Source of the DNA: a bacterium
GTDB taxonomy: Bacteria > Blakebacterota > Blakebacteria > Blakebacterales > Blakebacteraceae
Assembly (NCBI GenBank): GCA_025774205.1
Contig: JALGWK010000028.1
Coordinates: 1 to 22,537 of the forward strand
Reading direction: 5' to 3'
DNA: 22,537 nucleotides
The notes below the pieces were generated by a model that made no database searches, had not been told where the DNA came from, and worked only from the letters and a program-made list of their open reading frames with translations. Positions 1 to 8,515 of the stretch are shown here, piece by piece (position 1 is the stretch's first letter; every line of letters starts with the position of its first letter). Made by a program: the position numbers and the translations under genes.

Positions 1-2
1 GA

Positions 3-314
3 CTGGTGGAGAAGGACTTCTTCGAAAAACCGTATAGCATAGTCGAACTGAGACGTCTGGCCCAACGGTCCGGGGTTGAGGTGCTTGAACTCGCAGGTGG
101 TGGTACTCTGAAGAGTGATTGGTCGTGGTGGGTTATGGAAAACGTCAGGAGTACAATCCGAAAATTACGTCATGCTCCCCGCCCGGAGCTTCCTCCTCCA
201 TCGATCAAAGATTACCATCACCTCGATCTACTCCAGGAACAGCCCGACCCACGCACCTGGTTGGATCGACGATTCAGCAGCAATCTACTGTTCGTCGGTC
301 GCAAGCCGGTATAA
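3..314 (+). CDS. Probable SAM-dependent methyltransferase, C-terminal part only
   Basis: The frame is open to the left edge of the window, so the true start lies outside it; the internal GTG at position 6 is not a credible start. The visible ~103 residues begin with a segment reading FEKPYSIVELRRLAQRSG, which resembles the late helix of class I methyltransferases (usually YSxEELxxLLxxAGF). They end with SSNLLFVGRKPV, a typical final beta-strand of that fold. The SAM-binding motif would be upstream and is not visible, so the assignment rests on the C-terminal pattern alone. The substrate is unknown. The next gene, thiD, begins 92 bp downstream on the same strand. Confidence 0.5.
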   Translation: MVEKDFFEKPYSIVELRRLAQRSGVEVLELAGGGTLKSDWSWWVMENVRSTIRKLRHAPRPELPPPSIKDYHHLDLLQEQPDPRTWLDRRFSSNLLFVGRKPV

Positions 315-406
315 GCCTGCCATCATTCATGGTAATGAGCTTAGAATCGGATTACACTAATCCAGTGCGTTGATTGTTATCTCAATCACCTCAGGATTAA
401 TCATAC

Positions 407-1252
407 ATGGGCCGTCCATCGCATTCTTCTCGTTCACTGCCTGTTGCCATGACCATTGCCGGCTCCGATTCGGGAGGAGGAGCCGGGATCCAGGCTGACC
501 TGAAGACCTTTCATCAGTTCGGCGTCTATGGCACTTCCGTGATCACCGCCCTCACCGCCCAGAACACCCTGGGTGTGACCGCGATCCACACTCCTCCGCC
601 TGAGTTCGTGGCCGAGCAGTACCGTCAGGTGATGACCGATATCACAATCGATGCCGTAAAAACGGGTATGCTCGCAACCGGGGCGATCATCACCGCGCTG
701 GCGGAAGCGTTCGAGGAATTTCCACCCCCCAACCTGGTCGTCGATCCGGTCATGATCTCTTCCGCCGGATCGCGCCTGCTCGAGCCGGACGCCGAGGAGG
801 CACTGATCGGGAGGATACTGCCATTGGCCGACCTGCTGACACCAAACCTGCATGAGACCGCTGTACTCCTGGGAACGGATCCCCTCTCCACCCTCGCGGA
901 GATACGGGAAGCCGCGAAGGCAATCGCGTCGCTCGGTCCGGGGGCTGTCCTTATCAAGGGTGGGCATCTGCCGGTGGAAACAGATGCGGCGGAGGAGGCT
1001 GTCGATATACTGTACGATGGCTCCACCTTCACCGAGCTCCGGGCCCCCCTGCTCGATCAGAAGCATACACACGGCACCGGCTGTACTCTGTCGGCGGCGA
1101 TCACCGCCGGCCTGGCGAAGGGAGACTCCATGGCCGACGCGGTGCAGAGAGCCAAGGCCTTCATCACCGAAGCGATCCGTTCGGCGCCGGGACTCGGACA
1201 TGGCACAGGGCCTCTGAACCATTTTGTGGATCCGATGAAGGAAACGGACTGA
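407..1252 (+). CDS. thiD: Hydroxymethylpyrimidine/phosphomethylpyrimidine kinase ThiD
   Basis: This cytoplasmic thiamine-biosynthesis enzyme phosphorylates HMP and then HMP-phosphate to HMP-pyrophosphate. The 281 residues match the usual family length of about 265-280. The N-terminal signature [20 protein letters not shown] is at residues 15-34, followed by [14 protein letters not shown], then AVKTGML near 84-89, a DPVMISSAG segment, TPNLHE, and the ribokinase-fold anion-hole motif GTGC with the catalytic cysteine at residue 226. The ATG at 407 follows an AGGA at 393-396. The extra ~14 residues before MTIAGSD are a normal variation. It probably has no role in the neighbouring polysaccharide genes and marks the edge of the locus. 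Recognition is firm from the motifs. Confidence 0.95.
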   Translation: MGRPSHSSRSLPVAMTIAGSDSGGGAGIQADLKTFHQFGVYGTSVITALTAQNTLGVTAIHTPPPEFVAEQYRQVMTDITIDAVKTGMLATGAIITALAEAFEEFPPPNLVVDPVMISSAGSRLLEPDAEEALIGRILPLADLLTPNLHETAVLLGTDPLSTLAEIREAAKAIASLGPGAVLIKGGHLPVETDAAEEAVDILYDGSTFTELRAPLLDQKHTHGTGCTLSAAITAGLAKGDSMADAVQRAKAFITEAIRSAPGLGHGTGPLNHFVDPMKETD

Positions 1253-1253
1253 A

Positions 1254-1364
1254 ATGGAAGCTGATTCCAGGGACCGTAACGTGCGCGCCCATGAAGGACT
1301 CAGGCAAGGATTACTTAACCCGGGTCGATCTGTTCAATATCAGGAAACGGGGAACAAAAAGTAG
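1254..1364 (+). CDS. Possible 36-residue small protein filling the thiD-glycosyltransferase gap
   Basis: An ATG lies one base after the thiD stop, and the frame ends in TAG three bases before the ATG of the next gene. The 36 codons therefore fill the intergenic gap almost exactly. AAGGA at about 1237-1241, inside the end of thiD, is a plausible ribosome binding site. The product is hydrophilic, rich in R, G, Q and N, ends in GNKK, and has no membrane segment or motif I recognise. A short open frame of this size can occur by chance, so this is a candidate only. Confidence 0.22.
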   Translation: MEADSRDRNVRAHEGLRQGLLNPGRSVQYQETGNKK

Positions 1365-1367
1365 CTA

Positions 1368-2555
1368 ATGAGGGCAGCCTACATCTCATATGCCGATTAC
1401 GGCGGGCCTCTTGTCCACACCAGGGAATTCACTATCGCCTTCAGGGAGTTCGTTCCCGACCTCATCGTGCATACCCCCTTTGTAAATACTCCGACTACGC
1501 CGAAACGCAAGTTCAGGGAGACCACAGCCAACCGGATCTTTAGCCGGCTCCCCGCCCCACTCCGCCAGCGCAAACTCGAGTTCTATCAGCTCAGGAAATA
1601 TCTGCGTGACCGGAGGAAACGCTCCTTTTTCAGTCGTCTCTATATTGAGAACGACATCGAGATCGTGATCATCCGTTTCGATGTGTTCGTCTCCGGAGCG
1701 ATCAGTGGTGCCCTTGACGCCGGCATCCCCTATGTCCTCGAGACGAACGGAGTGCTCTCATGGGACAATCCCGATCTGGTTGTCCGGAGGTTCGAACGCC
1801 GGGCCCTGGCAGGCGCGGCGGGTGTGACCGCCGTGACCGGACCCCTGCATGATATGCTTATCGAAGCCGGTGCCAGACCGGAAGACCTGATCGTGGTGCC
1901 GAACGGTGTCAGACCTGAAGCGTTCTCGGAGGCGTCACCGGAAGAAGTGCCCGAATCGATACGATCGGAAGTGGAAGGATCGATCGTGGTCGGGTACATC
2001 GGCACCTTCGCTCCCTATCACGACCTGCAGACCCTGCTGGAGGGATTCCGGATCGCGCGTGGATCCCTCCCTGAACTGAAACTGCTTCTCATCGGAGCCG
2101 GATTCAGGGATGTCTCGACTGTCGAGGCGGTCGACAGGAGCAGACTCTCCGACGCGGTTGTCTTCACCGGCAACGTCGCCCATGACCAAATCCCTACATA
2201 TGCCGCGCTGTGTGATATCCTGGTCAATCCTCTCCGTATGCTTTATGAGTCGGGCTTCCATGGCGTTCCGATCAAACTGCTCGAGTATATGGCAGCCGGT
2301 CGGCCAATCATCTCGACCGACATGCCCAATCTGCGGGAGGTCCTGGGCGGTTCGGCGCTGATGGTGAAGGAGGGAAGTCCGGAGGAGTGGGTAGGAGCAC
2401 TGACAAACCTGGCTACAGATGTCGATCTGCGGGAGCAACTGGGTCGGGTCGGTCCGGAACGGCTGGTCGATAAGGGATTCACCTGGCGTGATAACGCCCG
2501 TATCGTACATACGTTCTGCAGGAAGATACTGGACAATACCGGGGAAGGCGGCTGA
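1368..2555 (+). CDS. GT4-family glycosyltransferase
   Basis: A GT-B fold retaining transferase of 395 residues, presumably acting at the cytoplasmic face of the membrane on a lipid-linked oligosaccharide. The C-terminal Rossmann half is clear: VVPNGV at 177-181, VVGYIGTFAPYHDL at 207-220 (nucleotide-sugar domain start), LLLIGAG at 239-245, and the donor-site helix GVPIKLLEYMAAGRPII at 299-315. In the usual EX7E motif the second Glu is E306, but the first position is His (H298), as in the SPIKLFEYMA subgroup. The N-terminal acceptor half is basic and poorly conserved. The gene ends five bases before the epimerase gene, so the two are probably co-transcribed. Donor and acceptor sugars cannot be read from the sequence. 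Confidence 0.85.
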   Translation: MRAAYISYADYGGPLVHTREFTIAFREFVPDLIVHTPFVNTPTTPKRKFRETTANRIFSRLPAPLRQRKLEFYQLRKYLRDRRKRSFFSRLYIENDIEIVIIRFDVFVSGAISGALDAGIPYVLETNGVLSWDNPDLVVRRFERRALAGAAGVTAVTGPLHDMLIEAGARPEDLIVVPNGVRPEAFSEASPEEVPESIRSEVEGSIVVGYIGTFAPYHDLQTLLEGFRIARGSLPELKLLLIGAGFRDVSTVEAVDRSRLSDAVVFTGNVAHDQIPTYAALCDILVNPLRMLYESGFHGVPIKLLEYMAAGRPIISTDMPNLREVLGGSALMVKEGSPEEWVGALTNLATDVDLREQLGRVGPERLVDKGFTWRDNARIVHTFCRKILDNTGEGG

Positions 2556-2560
2556 ACCTG

Positions 2561-3658
2561 ATGCGTGTGATGCTCGTTGCCGGAGCGCGTCCCAATTTCA
2601 TGAAGGTGGCTCCCATCCTGAGAGCGCTGGATGCACGCGGTATAGACCGCGTCCTGGTCCACACGGGTCAGCACTACGATTTCGCCATGTCGGAGGCCTT
2701 CTTCGAGGACCTGGAGATACCCACCCCCGACGCCTACCTTGGTGTCGGCTCCGGCAGTCATGCCGATCAGACTGCCCGCATCATGCTCGCCTTCGAGCCG
2801 GTCCTACTGGAGCATCGGCCGACATGGTTGCTCGTCGTCGGTGATGTCAATTCCACATTGGCATGTTCACTGGTAACCGTGAAGCTGAGGGGGGAGACCG
2901 GCACCAGCATCGCTCACGTCGAAGCTGGTTTGCGCAGTCGCAACTGGAACATGCCGGAGGAGATCAACCGCATCATCACCGACCGGCTCTCCGACCTGCT
3001 CTTCACTCCCAGCCGGGATGCCCATCCGAACCTGATTGCCGAGGGTATCCCGGAAGAGCGCATCCGGTTCGTCGGCAACGTCATGATCGACACCCTGCTG
3101 AACCAGCTCCCGAAAGCCGGAAGCATCGATATGCCGGGACGCCTCGGTCTGAAGCGGTCGGAATACGCAGCTGTCACCCTTCACCGTCCTTCGAACGTCG
3201 ATACGGTCGAATCCCTCACCCGGGTCCTGGAGGCGCTGGGCGCGATCGCCTGGGAAATCCCCGTGGTCCTGCCCATTCACCCCCGGACAAAAAAGAATAT
3301 AGAAGCCTTCGGTCTCGACGTACTCCTCGATCCCCTCATGATCATCGAACCGGTGGGGTATTCCGAGATGATCTCCCTCATGGAGGGTGCCGCAACGGTG
3401 CTTACTGATTCGGGTGGTATCCAGGAGGAGACGACCGTTCTGGGTATCCCGTGCGTGACGATGCGCGAACAGACCGAGCGCCCGATAACCATCACCGAGG
3501 GAACCAACCGGATGGCGCCCTGGCCCATCACCACCGATGGTCTGGTTGCTGCCTGGAGAGAGGCTCTCACCTCGCGGGAGGAGAGCGAGGGCAGGAGGCC
3601 TGAGGGCTGGGATGGCGCAGCTTCAGAGCGGATCGTCGATGCCCTGCTGCCTGATTGA
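2561..3658 (+). CDS. wecB: UDP-N-acetylglucosamine 2-epimerase (non-hydrolysing), WecB/MnaA type
   Basis: This enzyme interconverts UDP-GlcNAc and UDP-ManNAc, supplying ManNAc-type sugars for surface polysaccharides. All main family signatures are present in 365 residues (family usually 360-380): GARPNFMKVAPI at 8-19, TGQHYD at 35-40, catalytic-site D95 in VGDVNST, HVEAGLRS at 119-126, PEEINR at 132-137 and D141, TLHRPSNVD with H208, PIHPRT at 238-243, SGGIQEE at 284-290, and REQTERP with GTNR at 314-317. That set favours the non-hydrolysing enzyme over the hydrolysing NeuC type, although substrate variants exist. GGGGAAGG lies just upstream of the ATG. The gene ends eight bases before the convergent flippase gene. 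No UDP-ManNAc dehydrogenase is visible nearby. Confidence 0.93.
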   Translation: MRVMLVAGARPNFMKVAPILRALDARGIDRVLVHTGQHYDFAMSEAFFEDLEIPTPDAYLGVGSGSHADQTARIMLAFEPVLLEHRPTWLLVVGDVNSTLACSLVTVKLRGETGTSIAHVEAGLRSRNWNMPEEINRIITDRLSDLLFTPSRDAHPNLIAEGIPEERIRFVGNVMIDTLLNQLPKAGSIDMPGRLGLKRSEYAAVTLHRPSNVDTVESLTRVLEALGAIAWEIPVVLPIHPRTKKNIEAFGLDVLLDPLMIIEPVGYSEMISLMEGAATVLTDSGGIQEETTVLGIPCVTMREQTERPITITEGTNRMAPWPITTDGLVAAWREALTSREESEGRRPEGWDGAASERIVDALLPD

Positions 3659-3666
3659 AGAGTGGT

Positions 3667-5154
3667 TCAAAGCAAGATCTGGACTCTTTTTCTTATGAGG
3701 AACGCCAGCGGCAGGTAAGTGGCTGCCCCGGAAGCCACCATCACGATCAGTGCCAGCAACGAATCCTGCTCGAATAGCAGAATATCTTCTGCCACAACCA
3801 CCGCACTCATCACTCCAACACATACCATTATCAGGCCGGTCATCCGGATGACCGGCTTCACAATCCCGGGTAGAATCTTTTGTGCAGACCGCATATGAAG
3901 GATGAAACTGAGGGCATAGATCGCAGTCGTGAAGAGACACACCCCAATTATTCCTCCGTACCTGAGGGCGGGGTAGATGCCTACAACAAACACTGTGAAT
4001 TCTACCAGCTTGTTGTTCCGCATGAAATCGGGCCGGCCCGATCCGAGAATAAGCGGCCCGGTGATAGAACCGACCGCCCGGAATAGGCCGAGGAAACAGA
4101 GTATCCGCAGGGCAGGAATCATGGGGATCCACTGTTCACTCATAACGACCGGCGTGAATTCTCCCGCAACCAGAGCGAGTCCTATCGACAGGGGAGCGAC
4201 CACCAGTGTGGTATAGAAGAATACCGTGACGAAACCCCGCTCCAGTTTCTCCGGCTCATCCTGGAGCCGTGCGTAGGCCGGAAAGACCACCTGTCCGATG
4301 GTCCGTGAAACGTGCAGAGTCGTGAAACTGGCAAGCCCGTATGCCATCGTATAGTAGCCCAGAACTGTCATCCCGAGTACTTTACCGAGGATGAGATCGT
4401 CGACGCTGGTAATGATGTACACCAGCACTGAAATGACGAACATCGGCTTGCCGAAGTTCAGGAATTCCAGGGTGAGTGAGCGATCGAACCGGAGGCGGGG
4501 CACGAAATCGACCATGATCCAGGAGAGGAGCAACAGGATCACCGAGGTGACCAGTTTCCCGAATACAAGTGCCCAGTATGATTGCAGGATGATCCCCAAA
4601 GTGATCGCAGCCAGAGAGCCGCACAATTCAGCGATCTGGGCGATGGCGACCTTCCGCTTGAACCGCATGTGCTTCTGCAGCTGTATCAGCGCGATGTTGT
4701 TGAAGCCTTCGAGCAGGAAAGAGAGCGCCAGGACCCGGAGGATGGGACCGAGAGCCGGTCGGGAGTAGAAGTCCGCGACCACACCGCTGAAAAGGGAGAG
4801 GAACGCGCAGAGGATCATCCCCCGGATGATGCTGATGACCCATCCGCTGTTCCAGTACCGGTCGTCGATCTCCTGCTTCTGCACCAGCAGAGAGGTTGCT
4901 CCGGTCTCTGTGAAGACCTGGAGCGCAGCGAATGCGGCCAGCGCGGTGCCGAAGAGACCGAAATCCTCCGGTACCAGCAGGCGTGCCAGTATGATCGTCC
5001 TCAGGAATGAGACGACCCGTGATACGACCGTCGCACCCGAGGTCCAGAACACGCCCTCGACGGCATCCCTCTGAAGGGATCCCTCCTCCCCGCGAGCGTT
5101 CTGCACGAATGATCTGATCCGGTCAGTAATTTTCATCACGGTCATCGATCGCAT
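3667..5154 (-). CDS. Wzx-type polysaccharide flippase (MOP superfamily)
   Basis: An inner-membrane exporter that moves undecaprenyl-linked repeat units to the periplasmic face. The 495 residues contain many hydrophobic helices, consistent with the 12-14 membrane spans of the family. The first helix region reads SGATVVSRVVSFLRTIILARLL and is followed by PEDFGLFGTALA, the hallmark of the Polysacc_synt/RfbX-like group. Later segments include NFGKPMFVISVL and GYYTMAYGLA, the latter matching the YxxAxxxA pattern of the sixth or seventh helix. Starts at 5154, 5145 or 5136 are all possible, and none has a strong Shine-Dalgarno sequence. This is the only gene of its block on the minus strand. It is convergent with the epimerase gene and divergent from the next glycosyltransferase. 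Confidence 0.9.
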   Translation of the reverse strand: MRSMTVMKITDRIRSFVQNARGEEGSLQRDAVEGVFWTSGATVVSRVVSFLRTIILARLLVPEDFGLFGTALAAFAALQVFTETGATSLLVQKQEIDDRYWNSGWVISIIRGMILCAFLSLFSGVVADFYSRPALGPILRVLALSFLLEGFNNIALIQLQKHMRFKRKVAIAQIAELCGSLAAITLGIILQSYWALVFGKLVTSVILLLLSWIMVDFVPRLRFDRSLTLEFLNFGKPMFVISVLVYIITSVDDLILGKVLGMTVLGYYTMAYGLASFTTLHVSRTIGQVVFPAYARLQDEPEKLERGFVTVFFYTTLVVAPLSIGLALVAGEFTPVVMSEQWIPMIPALRILCFLGLFRAVGSITGPLILGSGRPDFMRNNKLVEFTVFVVGIYPALRYGGIIGVCLFTTAIYALSFILHMRSAQKILPGIVKPVIRMTGLIMVCVGVMSAVVVAEDILLFEQDSLLALIVMVASGAATYLPLAFLIRKRVQILL

Positions 5155-5254
5155 GGGCGGTATCGGAGTACCGGGAAAAACATGGACGGAACGACGTACC
5201 GGAAGACTAAACTACGGGAGTAGGGGCGTCTGCAAGGGGAATGGGTCGCCCGAC

Positions 5255-5260
5255 GAGGGA
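5255..5260 (+). promoter_or_regulatory. Ribosome binding site supporting a TTG start at 5269
   Basis: GAGGGA sits eight bases before a TTG codon. No ATG or GTG start in the same frame nearby has comparable support, so this site decides the start of the following glycosyltransferase gene. Confidence 0.6.
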
Positions 5261-5268
5261 GAAGCGTA

Positions 5269-6456
5269 TTGGATCTCTCCGATCGGAACATTCGAGTCGC
5301 CGTCCTGGAGGTCTCGGGATTCGGGGGTTTCTGCTACTACGCTCACGGTCTCTGTGAAGGGCTGGCCGGGCAGGGCCTCACGGTATTCCAGCTGACGAGT
5401 ATCGGAAACGAGCTGATCGATACCCCGAGAACGTATGAACTGCTCGACATCATCGACAGGAAGGCGGGATACCGCGAGCAGTGGCAGACTATATTCAACG
5501 CCCTGCGGAAACATGGAGTGGACATCCTTCACATACAGTCGATCATCACCGCCCGGAAAGATATCTTGCCTCTCGCCCTGATGAGACTCAAGCCGTTCAA
5601 GGTCGTCTATACCGCGCACAACGTGCTGCCCCATGATGAGAAAGAGCGGAACGCCTTCGGCATGATGACAGTGTTCCGCCTCATCTACCGGTTCTCTGAC
5701 GCAATAATCACACACACCCGGGGGGACCGGGAGGAACTGATCCGGGATTTCAGTCTCAGTCCGGAGAAGATTTCCGCCATCCCCCACGGCAATTTCGATT
5801 TTCTGACTGCCGGGTCCGGGATCTCCGGTGATGAGGTGCGCGAGCGATTCAGCATCGGAGAGGAGGATCTCCTCATCCTCGTATTCGGCGCGATCCGCCG
5901 CTATAAGGGGATCCACCTGCTGATCGAGGCCTTCGCGGGTCTCTCTGAACAGAATCGGAGCGCCCGGATACTCATCGTCGGGAACCGGACCGATCCCGGA
6001 TATGCCGATGAACTGGAACAGATGATCGCCGAACAGGGGCTTGGAGAACGTGTGGGCTTCCACGGTGAGTATATCAGGACGGAGGACCTGGTGGGATACT
6101 TCGAGGCGGCTGATTGCGTCGCTCTTCCTTATGAGCACATCTACGACAGTGGAGTACTCCGGCTCTCACTCTCGACCGCGAAACCGGTACTCGCCACCCA
6201 TGTTGGTGTGTTCGCCGAGATTATCCGGGATGGTGAGCATGGGTTCCTGGTCGATCCGAGCGTCGCCGGTCTTGCTTCCGGTCTCAGTCGGGTACTGGAA
6301 ACCAGCAGACACGATCTCGCGACCATGGGTTCGACGGCCCGGAAGGCTTTCGAGGAGGAGCACAACTGGCAGCGGATCGCGGCAGAGACCGCGGCCATAT
6401 ACCGAACACTTCTGCCTGCGAGTGCCAGCAGCGTAGCAAACGGGACAGATCGATGA
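5269..6456 (+). CDS. GT4-family glycosyltransferase (GumH/AceA-like subgroup), TTG start
   Basis: A cytoplasmic GT-B transferase of 395 residues. Visible features are the acceptor-domain start FGGFCYYAHGLCEGL at 18-32, VVYTAHNVLPHD at 112-123, the phosphate-binding IPHGNFD at 171-177, the second Rossmann domain beginning LLILVFGAIRRYKG at 201-214, and the donor region LPYEHIYDSGVLRLSLSTAKP at 286-306. The usual EX7E glutamates are absent. This SGVLRLALS-type donor loop is known in GT4 enzymes of the xanthan/acetan class, so the loss is a subgroup trait rather than decay. Translation starts at TTG with a good GAGGGA site. The TGA stop overlaps the next ATG as ATGA, which implies coupled translation. 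Confidence 0.85.
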   Translation: MDLSDRNIRVAVLEVSGFGGFCYYAHGLCEGLAGQGLTVFQLTSIGNELIDTPRTYELLDIIDRKAGYREQWQTIFNALRKHGVDILHIQSIITARKDILPLALMRLKPFKVVYTAHNVLPHDEKERNAFGMMTVFRLIYRFSDAIITHTRGDREELIRDFSLSPEKISAIPHGNFDFLTAGSGISGDEVRERFSIGEEDLLILVFGAIRRYKGIHLLIEAFAGLSEQNRSARILIVGNRTDPGYADELEQMIAEQGLGERVGFHGEYIRTEDLVGYFEAADCVALPYEHIYDSGVLRLSLSTAKPVLATHVGVFAEIIRDGEHGFLVDPSVAGLASGLSRVLETSRHDLATMGSTARKAFEEEHNWQRIAAETAAIYRTLLPASASSVANGTDR

Positions 6457-7625
6457 ACAATTCCGCTCCGCGGATCGGCCTCTACTCGAACCAGTTCCAC
6501 GCACATATGAAGCGCGGCATTGCCACCTATGCCCTGCAACTCACCCGGCACCTGATCATGCAACTTGCCGAACCCCGGATCGCTCTCATCGACTGCCTCT
6601 TCCGATCGTCCGACCGGGCAAACACGCCACGGTTCGACCAGCCGAATGTCGAGGAGCGACTTATCCCCCTGCCCGGCAGAATTTTCGCGATCGTAAACAG
6701 GCACATGGACCTACCCCTTCTTCATCTCTTCACCGGTAAATTCGACCTCCTGCACGCCATGCAGGAACAGGTACCGGTACTCCGATCGGGATTGACGGTT
6801 ATGACGGTCCATGACCTCGGGCCGGTGCACCACCCCGAGCTGTTCGACCGGGAGTACGCCCGCCGATGGCGTATCTCTCTTGACCAGGGTCTGAAGCGAT
6901 CAGACCATATAGTCGCTGTGTCTGAGACCTTGGCAGATGAGCTGCGTGAATACCGTCCCGATCTGGCAGAGCAGTTCACCGGTACCCCGCTCGGCATCTC
7001 TCCGGTCTTCATGGCTCCCGAGGATGAGGAGAAGGAGGGATCGGTCCTGACGGCGTATTCCGTTCCCGCGCCCTACATCCTCCTGGTTGGGGCAGCGGAC
7101 CCGAAGAAAAATCTTGATGCTTTCATTAAGGGATACATCCTCTTCCATGAGCTCCGTTTCGGCGACGTACCGCACCTGGTGCTGGTGGGCAAGGAGGACT
7201 GGGGGGGATTTAAGTCCATCAGGGAGGCAATCGATCAGAGCGGCATCAGAGAAAAGATCCATTTCACAGGGTATATCGACCAGGATGACCTTCCCGGTCT
7301 CTACCGGAACGCTTCCCTCTTTGTGTTCCCGTCCCGCTTTGAGGGATTCGGCCTTCCCCTGGTCGAGGCGATGGCCTCGGGGGCCGCCTGCCTGGTCAGT
7401 GACATCCCTGTCTTCCACGAGCTGGGCGGTACATGCGTCGAATACTTCAATCCTCTCTCCCCAGAGGAGATGGCGGGTCGGCTCGACGAAGTACTCCACG
7501 ATTCAGATCGACTCACTGTCATGCGTAATGACAGCCGTGTGCGGGGTAGATTGTTCACATGGGAGGAGACTGCCCGCCGGACAATTCAGGTCTACGAGGC
7601 CATGCTAACGGCAGACCTGAGTTAA
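6453..7625 (+). CDS. GT4-family glycosyltransferase
   Basis: A 390-residue GT-B transferase in the WbpY/MtfB-like style. The N-terminal acceptor domain has the glycine-rich RGIATYALQLTRHL at 21-34 and TVHDLGPVHHPELF at 118-131, where VHD is typical of mannosyltransferase-like members. The donor domain starts YILLVGAADPKKNL at 208-221 and carries an intact EX7E motif, E297 and E305, in RFEGFGLPLVEAMASG. The start codon overlaps the previous stop by four bases. A run of seven G (7201-7207) lies inside the gene but the frame is intact. Sugar specificity is not determinable from sequence. Confidence 0.87.
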   Translation: MNNSAPRIGLYSNQFHAHMKRGIATYALQLTRHLIMQLAEPRIALIDCLFRSSDRANTPRFDQPNVEERLIPLPGRIFAIVNRHMDLPLLHLFTGKFDLLHAMQEQVPVLRSGLTVMTVHDLGPVHHPELFDREYARRWRISLDQGLKRSDHIVAVSETLADELREYRPDLAEQFTGTPLGISPVFMAPEDEEKEGSVLTAYSVPAPYILLVGAADPKKNLDAFIKGYILFHELRFGDVPHLVLVGKEDWGGFKSIREAIDQSGIREKIHFTGYIDQDDLPGLYRNASLFVFPSRFEGFGLPLVEAMASGAACLVSDIPVFHELGGTCVEYFNPLSPEEMAGRLDEVLHDSDRLTVMRNDSRVRGRLFTWEETARRTIQVYEAMLTADLS

Positions 7626-7660
7626 CTTCACGGGTCAGTGGTCACAATATTATGAGACCA

Positions 7661-7686
7661 GGTCAAATAAGCCGGCTGGTTTGACC
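7661..7686. repeat. 26-bp dyad element upstream of the AT-rich methyltransferase gene
   Basis: GGTCAAA (7661-7667) and TTTGACC (7680-7686) are perfect inverted arms. They flank an 8-bp palindrome AGCCGGCT (7670-7677) with exactly the same centre of symmetry. Two further GGTCA copies occur at 7633-7637 and 7640-7644. There is no T-run after it, so it does not look like an intrinsic terminator. The concentric symmetry, ending 19 bp before the next start codon, suits an operator or a structured leader. Confidence 0.45.
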
Positions 7687-7694
7687 AATCGTAT

Positions 7695-7700
7695 GGAGGT
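7695..7700 (+). promoter_or_regulatory. Strong ribosome binding site for the methyltransferase at 7706
   Basis: GGAGGT lies five bases before the ATG at 7706. It is closer to the consensus than the ribosome binding sites of most other genes in the window and fixes this start. Confidence 0.75.
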
Positions 7701-7705
7701 ACCTG

Positions 7706-8413
7706 ATGCTGTCATTCGTTAAACAGGTGATTAAGAACCTTCTGAATCGTTACCCAAAATGGATCAATAAGCGGGAGTTTGAGTCTCAATCCTTTACACG
7801 TTTCAACGAACGACCGGTTGAATTCAGCTTCGTCTTTAACAAACTCTGTGAAATCTATCCGAACACAATCCTTGATGTGGGCACTGGAACCACTGCATTA
7901 CCACACCTACTGCGCAATTGTGGATGCCTGGTGACCGCAATTGACAACGTCCGTGATTACTGGCCTTCTGGTATGCTGAATCGACACTATCACGTGATCG
8001 ATGATGACATTACCGCGACACGTCTATCGGATACGTTTGATCTCATCACATGCATTAGCGTCCTCGAACATATCCAGGAACCAGATGACGCTGTCCGGAA
8101 TATGTTTTCTCTGTTGAAGCCCGGTGGTCATCTCATTCTGACATGTCCATATAATGAGAGAAGCTACGTCAGGAACGTGTATGAATTATCCGGGTCAAGC
8201 TATGGCCAGGGAGCACCCTATATAACACAGGCATTCTCACGCAGTGATCTTCGGCGATGGCTGGAAGAGAATAACGGTATTACTATCGATCAAGAGTTCT
8301 GGCAATTCTGGGAGGGTGACCATTGGACGGTAGGTAAGCAGTTGATACCTCCAAAGCGCGTCACAGCTGAAGAAAAGCATCAGTTGACCTGCATTCTCAT
8401 GCAGAAGTTCTGA
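7706..8413 (+). CDS. Class I SAM-dependent methyltransferase
   Basis: This 235-residue protein has the class I methyltransferase motifs: motif I ILDVGTGTT at 55-63, the acidic end of strand beta-2 VTAID at 76-80, IDDDI at 98-102, the DLITCISVLEHI stretch at 112-123 (motif IV plus the VLEH of the Methyltransf_11 group), and LLKPGGHLILTCPY at 136-149. Position within the locus suggests methylation of a sugar or a lipid-linked glycan, but the acceptor is unknown. The gene is visibly AT-richer than its neighbours (24 of 60 bases GC in 7801-7860, against 39 of 60 in 15781-15840). It uses many AT-ending codons and is isolated by gaps of 80 and 102 bp, which suggests separate acquisition. Confidence 0.85.
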   Translation: MLSFVKQVIKNLLNRYPKWINKREFESQSFTRFNERPVEFSFVFNKLCEIYPNTILDVGTGTTALPHLLRNCGCLVTAIDNVRDYWPSGMLNRHYHVIDDDITATRLSDTFDLITCISVLEHIQEPDDAVRNMFSLLKPGGHLILTCPYNERSYVRNVYELSGSSYGQGAPYITQAFSRSDLRRWLEENNGITIDQEFWQFWEGDHWTVGKQLIPPKRVTAEEKHQLTCILMQKF

Positions 8414-8468
8414 TACACCGTCGAAACTGCCCCTCAGGATCCGTAAACTCCCGCCTGGGAACTTGTCA

Positions 8469-8510
8469 CAATCCAATGTTAATTATCAGATCGAGCCTCC
8501 GACTGGATTG
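8469..8510. repeat. Inverted repeat in the convergent gap after the methyltransferase
   Basis: CAATCCA (8469-8475) is matched by TGGATTG (8504-8510) across 28 bases. It lies between two convergent genes, where a bidirectional terminator would be expected. The stem is short, the loop long and no T-run follows, so the role is uncertain. Confidence 0.25.
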
Positions 8511-8515
8511 CGCTG

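Noticed and set aside
434-1222. A 262-codon minus-strand frame opposite thiD
   Set aside because: thiD is unmistakable on the plus strand. The antisense product has no motif and biased composition.
5212-6138. A 308-codon minus-strand frame opposite a glycosyltransferase
   Set aside because: It is antisense to clear GT4 motifs, with no domain of its own.
7201-7207. Run of seven G in a GT4 gene as another slippage site
   Set aside because: The frame is intact and seven bases is short for a contingency tract; several six-base runs occur elsewhere in this GC-rich window.
7661-7686. The dyad after the 7625 stop as an intrinsic terminator
   Set aside because: The inner palindrome leaves no loop and no T-run follows, so an operator-like or leader role is more likely.
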